Shown here: positions 34,130-47,825 of the stretch, piece after piece
How positions within the stretch are numbered: position 1 is the first letter of the stretch
Layout of the letters: the number at the start of each line of letters is the position of its first letter
Assembly (NCBI GenBank): GCA_945910005.1
Contig: OX246739.1
Coordinates: 33,445,608-33,509,607, forward strand
Origin: Isoperla grammatica
Lineage: Eukaryota; Arthropoda; Insecta; Plecoptera; Perlodidae
DNA: 64,000 bases
Direction of reading: 5' to 3'
Program-made: the position numbers and the translations under genes
Notes under the pieces: generated by a model
What the model saw: the letters and a program-made list of their open reading frames with translations, nothing else
The model's database searches: none
Told to the model about the DNA's origin: nothing

Positions 34130-34490
34130 AGACTGTATTTTCCTCCCTGCGCTTCTGCTCAGCATGACCACTCGCTCGTCTACACGATGTAAGTTTGTTT
34201 TCCCGGCTTATTCCCGTCGTTCCCGCGGGACTCCGGCGGTCCGCGCAGAGCGGAAGTGACACCACCGGTTCCCTCAGGGTTGCCAACACACCCGATGATG
34301 GAAGAGCTCGGATCCGCGCAATTGGTATTAATGCTGCGGACTCAACTGAGATAAATGATCTGGCTAAATCGGACGTCCATACCTTAGAGGAATGGATATT
34401 AATGGATGGTCGTAGATGATACAGTGGTCAGCGGAGTGATGCGGAGTTTGGCCGCCATTAGGGGTGAGGGCAGCGCCATGTAAACCTTGT
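34130..34490. promoter_or_regulatory. CpG-rich block with ETS and YY1-like motifs (candidate)
   Basis: It contains GAGCGGAAGTGAC (ETS-like), GGCCGCCATTAGG (YY1-like), several GGATATTAATGG-type homeodomain cores and CCCGCGGGACTCCGGCGG. It is GC-rich within an AT-rich neighbourhood. Frames on both strands are open for about 75-80 codons, as expected for GC-rich DNA, without a recognisable protein. Confidence 0.27.
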
Positions 34491-35255
34491 GGTCATTTGT
34501 ACAACTACGACGCTCGAGAATACTGACGGTTGGTCGGAATAATTCAAGACTTTGGGGATGTGTGTCTCATTTACGTGGGTCAGAATAGAATAACTTTGAT
34601 GAAGGATTTTTATTGACATCGATATCAAAAAGCAAAGTGAGTTTCATTTAACAGCACGGTTCTTTTGGGTTTCAAATTGTGTTTTCTATCTGCCAAAACC
34701 CACACAATAATGCAATACATTCAAGAAGGGTTTGTTGCACATAACGAGAATAAATACAAAATTGTACATAATAACATGTTTCTTGTAACAGAAAGATTGA
34801 AATAATATTTTATTTGGATCAGAACTTTCGGAAACCTATAAAGTGTAATCAACAAATAAAATAAATATATTATAGTTATTGTCTATCCATTAAGTTAATA
34901 CTACCGATTTTAAGTGCGGGCTACAGTGTAAGGGTTAAAAATATCCATATTCTCCCAATGTGATAAATGCTAATGTAATAAAACAAAACAAAATTCTACT
35001 AATTTTGTAATCCAATAATGGAATTCTATTGTACGCTCTTTCGGGGCAACAAATCCAAAATTAAGCAACTGTATCTCCCAAAATGTAGCAAAAATACTAT
35101 TTACTCCTTTTTTTTTTAATATCGTGTTTTGAAATTATCACCACCTATATTAACACAAATTTTAAAATCCTTTCGCTAAAACGTGTTATTGAATTTTGTA
35201 TGTATCTTTTAGAAGTTATAAATGTATACCATACATTAATTCAAAACTCTCCTTA
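34491..35255. other. Unique AT-rich stretch, no gene seen
   Basis: Very AT-rich from 34610 onward, with a T10 run near 35110. No features recognised. Confidence 0.45.
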
Positions 35256-35336
35256 ATTACGACTGAGATGATTTCCGGTGCTGGAAATCGCACCCGCGAC
35301 TTCCCGAATTAGAGTAGCCACCCACCTCTATCTTCA
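35256..35336 (-). repeat. SINE family A, head fragment
   Basis: On the minus strand: GATAGAGGTGGGTGGCTACT, TCTAATTCGGGAAGTCGCGG, then TGCGATTTCCAGCACCGG and a CTCAGTCGTAA end. This is the tRNA-like head plus the first few body bases of family A. The B box is altered (GTGCGATTTCC). Confidence 0.78.
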
Positions 35337-36089
35337 ACGACACTAACTAAAACCCCACCACCTAACTGACAAATTACCAAAATATAAGTTACTACCCGTG
35401 AATGTGAGCCAGGGTTCCAACCAACCAGGACAAGACACGCGGTGAAATTAATTACACGCTCGTGTGTGGTATCTTCGCGGCTGTCAACAGTATTATGTGT
35501 CAGCTCGATGGCTGCTGTTTATCACTCGCAGACTCCGATAGAAATAACACGACGATAAAAGTAAACTCGGTAAAACTCTTAAAAATCGTTACAAGACGCG
35601 GCCGGAGTTTTTTAATGGTGCCGTTGTAAAAGTTGTCCGACGCCAACTTAGTTCCGTGTCCCCATTGTCTTCACGAGCGGTACAAGCTTGCGCAATAAAA
35701 CAATCACTTTACTTTTTGGTGGACGCCGTAGGTACAATCCCGCCATCCGTTAACTTTGATCTATTTATAGCCGCGGACAGAAGGCAAACGAAATATTATA
35801 CGCGATTTTTCAAACGGACGGAATATTTGGAAGAACCGTCGTCGTTGGTGGTATTAGTATCGTTTAAATATTAAATATTGCAGATGATTATTCAAAGCGT
35901 TTCTTATCTCGACAATGTATTTTCATAAATACATTTTATGTGCACGTGGAGGGGGGGAGGGGGGGAAGGGGGGCATATGCGATGATGATGGTATTTGAGG
36001 TGTAGCCTATACCTCTCACATTTTGGCAAAGATACTAATCAAGACAACATGTGTGATGTGTGATATATTATGATGATGAAAAGATGCCA

Positions 36090-36150
36090 CAGAACATCAA
36101 TGTCCAAACCGGGATTCGAACCTGGAACGCAGGAACTTTAATTTATGGCC
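36090..36150 (-). repeat. tRNA-like B-box segment (tentative)
   Basis: On the minus strand CCAGGTTCGAATCCCGGTTT is a strong tRNA TΨC-arm/B-box sequence with pairing flanks. No convincing A box at the right distance, so probably a fragment of a tRNA-derived repeat. Confidence 0.3.
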
Positions 36151-38990
36151 GGTTTGAAGTAGAATGTGCCCAAGTCTAGATAAACCTCGAGTTGTTCTAT
36201 ATAGCTTGAACATACAAACATGCTCCATATTATGCATAGTTAGTGATACACATACATATCTACATGTATTTTTTTTTAAACCTAAATGTCTCAACGGATG
36301 TTCATAATTTTTGTCCGTAAACTTTAAGTCTTCCACTCTCGCAAAATGTGTAAGGACATTTTTACGTGGTAATATTTGATGATGCCAACTTTCAAAAGAG
36401 TTGCAGAATTGTAATGACAATTTGTTTACGCCAATATAGCTTAAAATATTTGTGGGAATTCTACGTATTTAGCCACCTGAAGGTAGCTAGGACACATCAA
36501 CCAATAGCTGCTGTATCTGAAAGTGACACAAAGGATGTATTTATATCATGTTTGTGACTTGTGGTGGCCATACTAGGTGCCAACACGGCGTGTTTGTTTA
36601 CTTTTATTAGGCAGAGTCCATTGTTACAATGTTTATGAATTCGTTTGGTTGAAATTTAACACCGATCTCTTACATTCGTTCGCAATTACTAATGAAACGC
36701 AGCAATAACATAAAGAAACACGTTTGTCTCGTCCATTCTTTTTGTGGTTTACAATGCGTGGCACACACTAACTTTAATGGGGTAAAAAACTCTCATATTT
36801 CTTGGTAAGTAAAATTCATCTTTTGTTAACATTTAAAATGTAAACACTCATTTTGGCCTCCGTGAAACCCACACAATTTGAGGTAAGCAGTCATTATTTT
36901 ACTTGAAGACAAAACAAGTATCTTTTTATGAGTATTTAATTGTAATATCTAGACCCCCACAGAGAAAAATATGTTAAAACATACCAAAAAAAACAACAAC
37001 ATAAGGTTTCACTCCAAATGCTCAAAGGACGTTTTACAGGTTACAACCCATGGGCCCGTTTGCCTTCATCTTCGGCTACATTATTAAGTTAACCTCCTCT
37101 CTGGAGAGCTAATAAAGCGAGTAAAGCGGGAAGTAGCCAGGTCAGGGGCCGCTTAACCCCTGTCCTGTACGTCCACCCCTACATTCTATGATACTTGGTT
37201 ATGGCGCGACGTAAAACTAGTAACAAAACTGTGAAACCCGTCTTCAGTTCGTGTGTGACATTGTGTGGTGATTTCAAAGTTTGCGTTTTATGAAACCCGA
37301 ACCAAAACGTTTCTTCGAAATTATTTTCGGTTATTAAACGTTTCAAAATGTATACTAACCATTCAACTTATCGTGGCATTAGTAAAAACCTTTAAAAATT
37401 CGTACACTTTTCAGTTACTCAACTCCTTATCTTTCTAGAGTTTATCTGCTGTCTTGTTTGTATTCTCTTCTCACCCTATCGGTCACATCATTTCACTACG
37501 AAGATTTTTCTAGTGAAGTTTAGTTTACCGTGTAGAGTAAAAATATTTTTTTCTTTTTAATTTTAATGTTTCCTTCACACATTTGTGTTACTTTTATAAA
37601 TCTTTTCCGACCCCATCCGTGGCGTCCATCTATAAATAATTTAAATCATTTGCGTAAAAATAAATCTAAATTAAAGTAATTAATTTGAACTGTAATCTAT
37701 TTTACCCAGATTTGCCAACGTACGCCTATCTTGGTCGATGTCCATGGCGATGTCTATATTGAGTGTAAGAATTGGGTATCGAGCGTGTTAGTCCAGTTAA
37801 AAAGTAAAAAGTATGAAACGTTTATATCTATTCATACCTTCAACATTCACATTAGCAAATGCAACTCTGGAAATAGCAAACTATTCCTTGGTAAGAATTT
37901 AGCTGAAACAAGTCAACTAAGTAACTTTGTACACCGGGCTATGATTGAGCATGACGTCATAGAAGAATGGCGGAGAAGAAGAAGAAGGAGAAATAAGAAA
38001 CCTGGGAAACGCTGACAAATTATGTGGAAAAACCTAAGGAGATAAAGTGATATTAATGATGATGGCAGATGCGACTAAACACATTTACAAAGGACTTGAA
38101 AATGAAGAGAAATATGGAACTTCTGGTGTGATAATGAAGAAAACGTATTCTTCCTTACAGAGCGCTCCCTACATAGCGGAGACATTGTAGGACATAAAAA
38201 TGACAATAAAAAATAAGTTTTCCTAAGTTTCTTTAGTAAGATGGAGTAAAGTTTGAGCCGCGGTGTGTTCGTCATCATCAATTACGCGCGTCTCCGCCGC
38301 GACGCTGGCAGCGCTAGTGTCTCTCTCCTCGGGGACTCACGGAAGATTAATTGCACCGTCGACATATCTTCGCCTTGTCCTGGCTCTAATCACACAATGA
38401 CTTATTGCTACTCGTTCAGCGGCCAACAATCTTATAACAAACAACAAAGGAGGATCCTACGCGAGTTTGCGCACTAGTTTAGAAGCGCCCGAATCTTTGC
38501 GCGATCGGATGCGAACATGGAAAAATCGGTAACCAGCCCGCGGAGGCGAGTTAGGCTAATCCGAAGGATCGTTAAGGAAATTTAGTGATGCAGATGTCGG
38601 TAACAGTTCTACTCTGTTCTCTCTATCGCTCTCTTTCTCTCTCGTTATACAGGATCCTAAACTCTCCTTCTTCTTCGACTTCGTTTCCGGTTGAAATCCA
38701 ATTTGTGGTCTTGGCAATTTCGAGAAAAACACATCAGTGAAATTTTTCATCTCGTTCTCGTTCTTCTTTTTCTTCTTTTGTCGGGCAAAGTTTTCCCGCT
38801 AACCACATGTGTCGTCTCTCTCTCCCCCCCCCCCCCCCGCTCTCTCGCTCTCTCTCTCGCGCGTGTAACTCTTTCGCGAGTCTTACGACATTCCCGGCAA
38901 TAGAGACGATTTTAATATCGTTGAAAGTGTTAGCATCAGTTGAAAATAATGAATATTTCATGATATGCGTATCTGAGTACATCTCCTCTC
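36151..38990. other. Mostly unique stretch, no gene seen
   Basis: Includes a CT-rich segment at 38620-38645 and a C15 run with CTCTCT repeats at 38815-38860. A frame at 37731-38015 with an RRRRRRR stretch has no recognised domain. Confidence 0.45.
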
Positions 38991-39044
38991 CTTACGGCTT
39001 TATCCCCCCTCCCCCTGTGTGCGGGGGAGGAATGAGCGCGCTAT

Positions 39045-39435
39045 ATAATATATCCCGCGATTGGTTCGCGCGGGCAGGATTTGCATGCGGCAGCCTCAAC
39101 CGCCTTCAGATCTGATGGTGCGGGCAGAACAGAACAGCGCCGCGGAATCAAGTCATCCTCAAAGTAGTTTCATCCAATCTGAAGTGAAGGCTTACCCCCA
39201 CCCCCCACCCCCCACCCCCAGGGCCTCATATTATATGGAACGATCGGTTCACCGATGAAATCCTCCGCAATCATCAATAACCCCGTCGTTTATTTCCGCC
39301 CGTCGACAACCAGAGTCCCGTTCAAACCCAATTCTAATCCATTACATTACCATAAACTTTTCACCATTTGTAATATTCGCCATCGAGGCCCGCGTCTATA
39401 GGTGTATCCCGTGAGTTATTCTCGGCCCGATCGGG
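39045..39435. promoter_or_regulatory. Unique block with octamer-like motifs (candidate enhancer)
   Basis: It contains CGCGATTGGTTCGCGCGGG, GGATTTGCATGCGG (octamer-like), CCATTACATTACC and GATCGGTTCACCGATG (palindromic), with a CCCCCACCCCCC tract near 39190. Composition differs sharply from the flanks. Function inferred from motifs only. Confidence 0.25.
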
Positions 39436-39561
39436 TGAAACACGGCTTGCTACGTTATACTAATAAAATAGCTTAATGTAAAAGAATTCAATAACTCAGT
39501 TAATTCTGACAAGCTCGCCACCACTCGTAGGGGGTAGCATGGCCCTCGCGGCGGGTACGTG

Positions 39562-39580
39562 CCCCCCCCCCCCCCCCCCC
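39562..39580. repeat. C19 homopolymer
   Basis: An uninterrupted run of 19 C, one of about 15 long G/C runs in the window. Confidence 0.95.
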
Positions 39581-39782
39581 ACCTACCCGCCCCCTCCCAC
39601 ACCCGTCATCCATCACCTCGCTGGGCGATGTAGAAGTGAGGCACTTGTACGAATATGTGTTTCGCATGCTTGTACTTGTGTGTTGTGCTTGTGTTTATGC
39701 TTTTTTTTGTGCTTGGGTTTGTAAGAAGTGCTCGTTTTCGTTTCTGCTTATGTTTCTGCTTTATGCTTGTGTAAGTATTAAA

Positions 39783-40063
39783 ACATAATAATAATAATTA
39801 TTAATATTACAATAATAATTTGCTGTAGGAAACCCGGCCAGGGACAATTCAGGCCCCTCTTCAGGTGACTAACTAGGTATTGTGGTATTTGGAATAGTAC
39901 GGATACAATGTCTGAGGGCTTTTAGTATGACCAATTTCCATCACTGACCCAAAGACTGAGGAAAACCCTTCATATATATTATGTATTACCGGTAGCGTGT
40001 ATCGAAACGGCGACCTCCCGAATTAGAGCCTCGTGTGCTACGCACTGAGCCATCTCTATCGGT
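39783..40063 (-). repeat. SINE family A, near-full copy
   Basis: Read on the minus strand: GATAGAGATGGCTCAGTGCG, CTCTAATTCGGGAGGTCGCC, GTTTCGATACACG, TTTTCCTCAGTC, ACCTAGTTAGTCACCTGAAG, AGGGGCCTGAATTGTCCC and an (ATT/ATA)n tail at the left end. It lies between two TG/CTTGTG-rich stretches (39640-39775 and 40064-40190), which it probably split. Target duplication not clearly resolved. Confidence 0.88.
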
Positions 40064-40148
40064 CTACATGCTTATATTTGTGTTTATAAAAGGCGTTTGT
40101 GTATACATGGTTGTGTATATCTGCTTTTGTTTGTGTTTGGGTGTGTTT

Positions 40149-40186
40149 CTGCGTGTGCGTGTGCGTGTGCGTGTGCGTGTGCGCAT
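40149..40186 (+). repeat. (GTGTGC)n microsatellite
   Basis: About six consecutive GTGTGC units within a longer TG-rich tract. Explains the overlapping open frames on both strands here. Confidence 0.9.
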
Positions 40187-40460
40187 ACAGCAGCGTGCGC
40201 GCATACCAGGACTCTCGCTGTGATCAACATAGAGATACTTGGCGTCACGCTGTTACGTCTGAATTGTTCATCCGGTCCATTTGTTTTATCAGCCATCACC
40301 GAACGACCGAAGAACGCGACTCTATCGCGGACCCTCCACTCCCAAAACGGCCGTCCACATCTATTGTAGACCACATAAACACTCTTTCCATAGATTCAAC
40401 TATTTTTTAAATTGTTTTGTTTTTGTGCAATGCGCATTAAATGCTGAATGCTCTGTGTTT

Positions 40461-40500
40461 CAGTGGCGGCTCGTGGGTTTTGAAATGGTTAGGGCACAAA
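40461..40500 (+). repeat. hAT-like terminus CAGTGGCGGCTCGTG (tentative)
   Basis: CAGTGGCGGCTCGTGGGTTT resembles a common hAT terminal sequence. No partner end was found in the window within 10 kb on the right, so it may be a solo or truncated end. Confidence 0.35.
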
Positions 40501-40509
40501 TCAATCCCG

Positions 40510-43440
40510 TCTGACCAAACTTCTGAGTTGTTTGATATTCATCAGAGCAATTCGAACAGCGTCGTATACAATGTTGCTGTAATATTATGACACTCGCACT
40601 TCGACCTCTGAAGTAGTCATGAATATAGTTGCTTTGCTCGTCCACATTCATGAGATGTTTTACGTGTGATGTCATCAATATTTGCCACGTGATAGATTCG
40701 CAATGCGCAAGTGGTGGGGGGGTGGGGGGGTGGTAAAGATCGCCATGCTGTGATAATATACTGAACAATAGAGATGTAATATTGGATACACGTCGCTGTT
40801 GGTTCTATTTAGGTAGGTCAACTGATGGTTGACACGGTGAAAGACGGGGGGGGGGGGGGGGCTACGTGCATTGACTTATAGTTTACAATTTTCATTCTAA
40901 CACGTCCGCATTTTTCAACACATTTTAACATACTCGCGATATAATATTATGCATAAGCTATATTTAAAAAACGAATTTGTAATAATTGAATCGTGATACA
41001 AATAAAAACATACACACACGAACAGGAACCACTTACGGCCATAACTTAAAAAAAAAAAAAAACACTTACCAAAAAGCGTTAATTTTCGACAGCATCTGCT
41101 CTCTTCCTCAGCCGCGAGTTTTCGTTTTAGAAGAAACAAATTTATTTGTCCTACGCTCCCAATAAACACATGCTCATAAACTACCATTTTGCTTTGATTT
41201 GCTACTTACCAATAAAATATATGTTAAGGTTTTTCGTTCTCAAGTTCCTTCCTCCTATCACGGGTTTGTTTCCCATGAGAACGATTGACCATCCCCCAGA
41301 GAAAACTTCCACTTTGACTACTACGTGTAATTTACTTTTATCTTATAACAACATGCAAAATTTCAAATGTCCAATTCTTCTCGAGAAGTATGTTTCCGCC
41401 TTAGACCACAATGTTCTGAAGTACCAAACTGATTAATTTCTACGGCAGAATTCTTCAGCAATTCTTTGTCAAAGAGAAGAGGGGACAGTTCACCTCCCTC
41501 TCACATCTAAATCGTTAACGAGACGTAGCCAAGTGAGCCGTATGTTTACCCAACAACAAATAGTTTTATACGTCTCAGGTGGGAAGTCCTACGTCATCGT
41601 CCAACGCTTAGTCGCAGTCAACAAACCAACAATATCTGTCAGCTGTGAATGTGTGCCAAGCCTATTCCGGTAGCCCCTGGCACAATCGTACCTATAAACC
41701 ATTCAAAAGCCACGTCTTATTACGTGAAGCTGCACATAATGGGATTCCAGAGTTGTTGTGTTATGAAAGGGAAGCTTACTCGTATGATGTCGGGTAGAGA
41801 CGTTATACCTGACGGCCAAGTGATTTAGGGACTACGTTAGGCTAGACCACCTCGACCACATTCACTATTTTGCACCCACCAAATGTTTTCGCTTTCATTG
41901 AGAAACCAATCTTGAGTTGTAAAGAAATGCTGGTTGGCCACGTTGGATGAGTACATTCGGGACCCTCTCGAGGAACCCTCATTCACGCACTCACATGCCG
42001 TGGCCGAGTACAGGAACGTGAAAAGACACGCAACAATAGAAAAAATGCACTGTCCGGATGTAGTGTCAATGTATACTCGAATTTCACAATTTTGTATACG
42101 GAGTTACCTTTCAGTAATGATTTTTAATTAAACGCCAAAACTCACTTGTTGAATGTGTCATTACGCAGTTTAATATTTATCACGTTTTTTTAAATTTTAT
42201 TTTAGGTGTTCATTAATAATATGGTTCTTATTATAATAGCATTAAAACCCTTTCCGGATGTATTTCGACTGTCAGTTGTTGACATTTACATTCAGCCAGT
42301 GAGCTGTGTTATTAACTTTTAGAAATTCGTAAAAAAAAAAAAAAAAAAAAATTAAATTCTTTTTTGAATATTTTTTTTATTTCCACAAGTACGCTCATCT
42401 GTCAACTCGGAGCGTTTTCCTAGTTACACTACTAATAATGGGGAAGGACTGAGCAGGTGAGGGGCAAAAATTTACCAAGACATTGTCAACTGGACAAATA
42501 ATGTCTCATTCTAAAAACTAAAACAAAAATCATAGCAGTTTCTCCCCTCACTACTGAATGATTCACTATTGAAATAACTCTTTTTCTCTTTATAATTAAA
42601 AACAGAGAATTGATTAAATAAATGTTAGTCGACTGTCGACTCTAAGTATGGACATTGGTCATGGCAGGAGGAAGCTATGATGCGATTCAATGCGATATAG
42701 TTTACCATTATGGTAAAAGAGGTACTGGCGATCTAAGCTCGAGTTCCACAGAATACCTCGTCATGAGGTGTTTCACAATGAACATGTAGGTCTTCATATT
42801 TCATTTCCAAATCATATTGTCATTTATATACATATTTATATATACCTACTTTGATGAACCGTAACATATGAAATAACCAACACAAATATGCTGCGTAATG
42901 CCCCAAACAGCAGTCAACACACATGTCCCCGTGCAGCTCTGGGCCAGGTGTGAGTGTGTGTGTGGGGGGGGGGGGGGCATCTCTCGGCGGGGGGTCCCCA
43001 GGTCTGCACCCAAGACGTTTCAATGCACGTGATCTATGAGCTGTGACAGGTAAAGATTGAAACGTGTGGGTGGCCACCCTGACTTTCCGCCCTATGACGT
43101 ATTTTACGGCACTAGGAAGTGGTCCATTCACCGGGGGCCACGCAAATGAGGCCCCCCGTGGTCCCCCAGCCGAGGTATTTACGCCCTCGGGCCCCTGTCA
43201 TAATTTTTACACATGTCAAAACAGTAACGGAAATATCACACAGTCGGATTCTCGACGTGAATACACATCGGACTTGTCCTAATCTGTACGATATTAAACT
43301 TAATTGTGTATCCGTGGAGATTTCAATAGTAGTAGACAACTAGACACGAACTGAAAAGCTGTTTTTATCCTGTCGTCTTTTCACTAAGCATGTGACAATA
43401 TGTGAGTCGACTTTCTGATCCGATTTGTTGGACATCATCC
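40510..43440. other. Unique stretch, no gene seen
   Basis: Contains G15 at 40847-40861, A21 at 42331-42351 and G14 at 42964-42977. A GC-richer patch at 42950-43260 has open frames on both strands that resemble nothing known. Confidence 0.45.
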
Positions 43441-43444
43441 GATG

Positions 43445-43508
43445 ACAGCTTCCGTTTCTCTCTCTGTCTCTCTCGCTCTCTCCAATTGTCCGTTTCTCTC
43501 TCTCGCTC
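43445..43508. repeat. CT-rich microsatellite
   Basis: TTTCTCTCTCTGTCTCTCTC-type repeats with interspersed TCGCTC. Overlapping R/E-rich minus-strand frames are products of this tract. Confidence 0.85.
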
Positions 43509-43509
43509 C

Positions 43510-46500
43510 AATTGATCCTGTTCACCTACAATGGTTCGCCTCAAGGGGAGATATATAAGCCGATTTACTTTCAATCGAACTCGCTCTGTACCTCCATACA
43601 GACGCGCAGCAAAAGACCAACCTTCACCTCACTCCACCCTTCCGAAGGTTGTGAGGTGGGCTTGCTACACACGCGCAAACAGCGCATTGTACAGGGGTAG
43701 GTAATCGCATTAGGGGTGTTTTGAAAAAGGAACGTTATTTGTTTACAGGGCCTCATTATACATTAGATCACCCTTCGTAGGCTCTATTAGATGAGAATAG
43801 GGCCACGTAATTCACTTACACACACATTGTGAGCAGGACTAACGCTTGGGCGAGTTAACTCAAAGTGTGATCCTGGGGGGTCTGGGGCATTCATACACTT
43901 CGTGGATCAAATCAAAATTACGATTATTCAATGAGCTTTACTTACAGACAATTACAAATTCACAAATAGGGTGGGTGTTAACCCTTAATCATTATGAACA
44001 ATTCATACATACTTTGTTTCAAATTAAAATTTTGGTTGTCGTGTATACCACCATACCAACATTGAAATTAAAACTCTAGCGTTTCGGGTCGATTACACAG
44101 CCCATCTTTTGAGTATAAAAACTTTAATAGTGCCAGTGGAATCACCGAAGCATAGTTTCTACTATACTCTAAACATGAAGGGGTAATACAAAATAATAGG
44201 GGTAATTTACGACCTTGGGTTGCATACCTAAAAATTCATAATACGGCTTGAGTACTCTCTTACTACGCGGGAAACCGCCGTTACAAACATGTGAAAAGAA
44301 CGTCAGGAATCTGTTGATTTTAATTGAAACATGGTGCATGAAAGGGGCCGTAGATGTCGGTACCAGACTAGTTACAGTGGGGCTAGTATATTAATGTTAA
44401 TGCAAATGTTATATCTCATGTCACTGTCGACATTGCGCATACCGCAACTACCCTCACTTGGGTTGACTTGAACCACAAGACCTGTGACGTGTGCGGAACA
44501 CTTTCACAGCCGACATGTCCGGAAGGGTTGGTCGGGGTGTGAGTGAGGTGAACAGAACTCGACCTCTTCTATTCGGGTTACTATAACTCGGCTAATATTC
44601 TGCGGTATAACTCTTCTTGGTTGTAGTTGTCACTGCCCAACGCTGACACGGGAGGAGAAGAAGAGATCGTCAAAACAACTACCGCAGTCAGGCAGTGGAC
44701 GCGGACACGCATACACTACCTGAATGAAAATATATATTATTAACAAGTTTTGGAGAATTCATTGAAACACTACAATAAAACTTTGACGAAGGCCACTTAC
44801 TTCAAGAAAACCGCAAATTTTCGCGCACAACCGTCTCCTTCCAGTTCTGTTACAGAAGGTAGACGCGGATGTTTCCGAAATTCACAGTTTTATGGAAGAA
44901 ATCTCCTTCTTGAAAGTTTTTATTAAAAGTGTAGACAATAATTCAAGTATGTTTCTAAAAGTTGTATAATAAATAAACGTGTTTCATGTTCAGTCTTTTC
45001 TAGGTGGGACCGGCGCCTCCACCAATAGGAGCACTGCATTGAGATAGACATTAGACAGACAGACAGACACACAGTCTCGCATACGCTGGTCGTGGTAGGA
45101 AACTGCATAAAAATATGGAATTTTCTATAATTAAATAATATCTTTACACCAGGTACTAACTTAGGTTGCAAGTAACAAGAAGTTTTGATCAAAACCATAT
45201 CTGAATTGTAAATAAACTGAAATGTTTTGCCACAACAATGGCGGCATCATTTTGCAACCATCTTCCACCACCAGCCGCTATGGAATTTTAGATGCTTGAG
45301 AAATATTGAATTTTCAATATATTTGCCTCACACGCACAAGTGAGACCGGCGCCTACACCATTTCTGACACTATAATTTCGCTACCACCGAACAATAATGT
45401 GCAGTTTGACATATTTTGTTCCTGGAAATCTGCCCATTAGTACAAACATTGGTATATATAACGTGAATAATTTTGAAAGGTGGATTTTATTCCTTTCACT
45501 ATCTTTAGTACACCTAAGTATAAATTAACTATAAAGCAATATTCGAAAACGTCAAAAGCACAGCAATCCAAACTCGGTCTTTTAGATTTATGGTTTTTAT
45601 TTCATTCTTGACTTTAAAGCAGGATTTCGCTTACAAACGTTTATTATTCAATATAACATAATATTATTATGCATTCTTCTTCACATCACATTTTCCGCTT
45701 GCCTTCAGATTGGTTTTACGTAAATGTGTCCTTAGTTAAAATGTAACGTGAATTAACTACTGCAATACATAAACTAATTTTAAGTTTCTTTCTAATACAT
45801 TATTAAATGATGTAAAGAATAAGCTTAGGTAACTTTACAAAATAGTCAAAATAGAAAATGTTACATAAGTAACGATCCATTTACTACTGTTGTTTTTTTT
45901 TTAGTGAGACTAATCTGAAAGGGATCAGAAATTTATGAATAGCAAATTTATTAACTGTGAACAAGATTGCGATGATCGTTAATTTAAATTGCAAATGGAA
46001 GACATCAATAATGTGATTACTGATTTTTATTTATTACCCACTAATACATAGTTACATTCGTCGGCATGACGCCTAATTGAAAACACCCTCCCCCCCCCCC
46101 TCACCCACCCACCCAAATATACTAACAGATTTGCTTATTTATTAAAACCATAGTTACTTTTTGTTTGTGTGGGGGGGAGGGGGGGGGGGGGGAATGGAGA
46201 TTTACAAAAAAAGTTGCCACCTTTCGAATGAAATAACAGACGGCCATCTTTGTTTAGAGCTGTGCAATGCTTGTGAACGCATGTGTACGAGGTGTAGTAT
46301 TTGTGTAAGAGGGCCTCCATTCACAGGGTGTCTGCGTATTGTGCGGATTAACACGGCCAATCCAACACAGTGTAACCAACCAAAAGAACCTCACAGCACG
46401 AATACCTCACACTACTACAGGATATTTCCTAAAACTTTTAGGGGATTAGTTGATGTTACTTGCGAGGAAGTTCGAACCTAATAGTTGAGTATTGCAGGAA

Positions 46501-47825
46501 ATGCATTTTATAGTTGATAGATCAAATTTGTAGCAACATTATTTTGTCTTTACTAATTTTTGTAGATAATATAATAACAAACGTTGAAAGAATACAATAA
46601 AATATTGTTAATTAATTAATTTAGTCTGGATTACGCTTATTGTCCGGCTGTATGATCTCAGTATATCAAGGTCTACTCAAAGGTATCCTAGGAATAAACA
46701 ACGTTTAGGCTTTGATGCTTCCTTCTTATTTGTATGACAGATTGCGATTGCTAATAGCTTGCAATTATTTCTTTTTCTAACAAAACTAACAATTTACCAA
46801 ACAACTAATATCCAACACAAATAATCAACGACTTACCTATCGTGAAAAACAATATGTCTTTCAATAATGTTGTTTACTAGTTACTACAATATAATTTAAG
46901 GGAATTCACTTTTAATACTTGAGGAATTTAAGCACTTTAATTAGGTACCTAATTGTATTTGCTACAGCAATTTATAATAACGGTAACGGTAACATTTTTT
47001 GTAATGATTACAGCTGCAACGGTTACTGTTTGGTATTTAGAAGTTGGCTACGTACTTCTCTAGCATATGAATGAACACGAATCAATTACCTAATCTAAAT
47101 TAAAAATTCTTCAATAATTATTTTTTGTTCATGTGATGGCATTATTATTATTATTGTCGTATTCTCTGAATAAAAATTGGACCTTGGTTTTTCATAACTG
47201 TCATGAATATTTCTGTCACGTATCTTGTTTAGAAAGCTGAATTATGACTTTATTACCAGTACAATCACAGTACTGTTAATTGCTGTATTAATCAATGACA
47301 ACCTACAAATTCATTACAATGTTTTTGTACGAATGAATTATTAATACAAGTAGCGTCGCTTTCTCAGAAACTATATCTCATTAGTTGTTCTACAAACAAA
47401 AAGTTATCTTTAGGTTTTATGTAAGCTGCAAGCAAGCTTGATTGAGATATAAGCCTGAATACCTTGCAATTTGTTTACTACATTCTTGTATATATATGCC
47501 GCTTTGGCAATGCAGCTTGTGTGCGCTTTAATTAATGTATGTTATATATTTTGTATACAATTGTGAATTCATTCCTAATTTAAGTAACTAATAAACACGT
47601 ATTCACAAAATTTAAAAACCCATTTATCTTTTTTGGATGTAATTATGAATGAATGGCTGCAACTTTATTGAAAACGTAGAACACTATTTTATAGATTATG
47701 TAATTACAATTGTGTTTTACATAAAAAAAAAAACTAAGATTAATTCAGTCTACGTTTTCCTAATATTTAATTCATATCGTTTCACGACCACTTGAGTAAC
47801 ATCAGGATACTTTACCTTACATCCT
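43510..47825. other. AT-rich unique stretch, no gene seen
   Basis: Contains two GAGACCGGCGCCT-type blocks 346 bp apart (45008 and 45354), a C11 run (46090-46100) and G7AGGG-type tracts at 46171-46192. From 45400 to 47800 it is strongly AT-rich with no recognised features. Confidence 0.45.
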
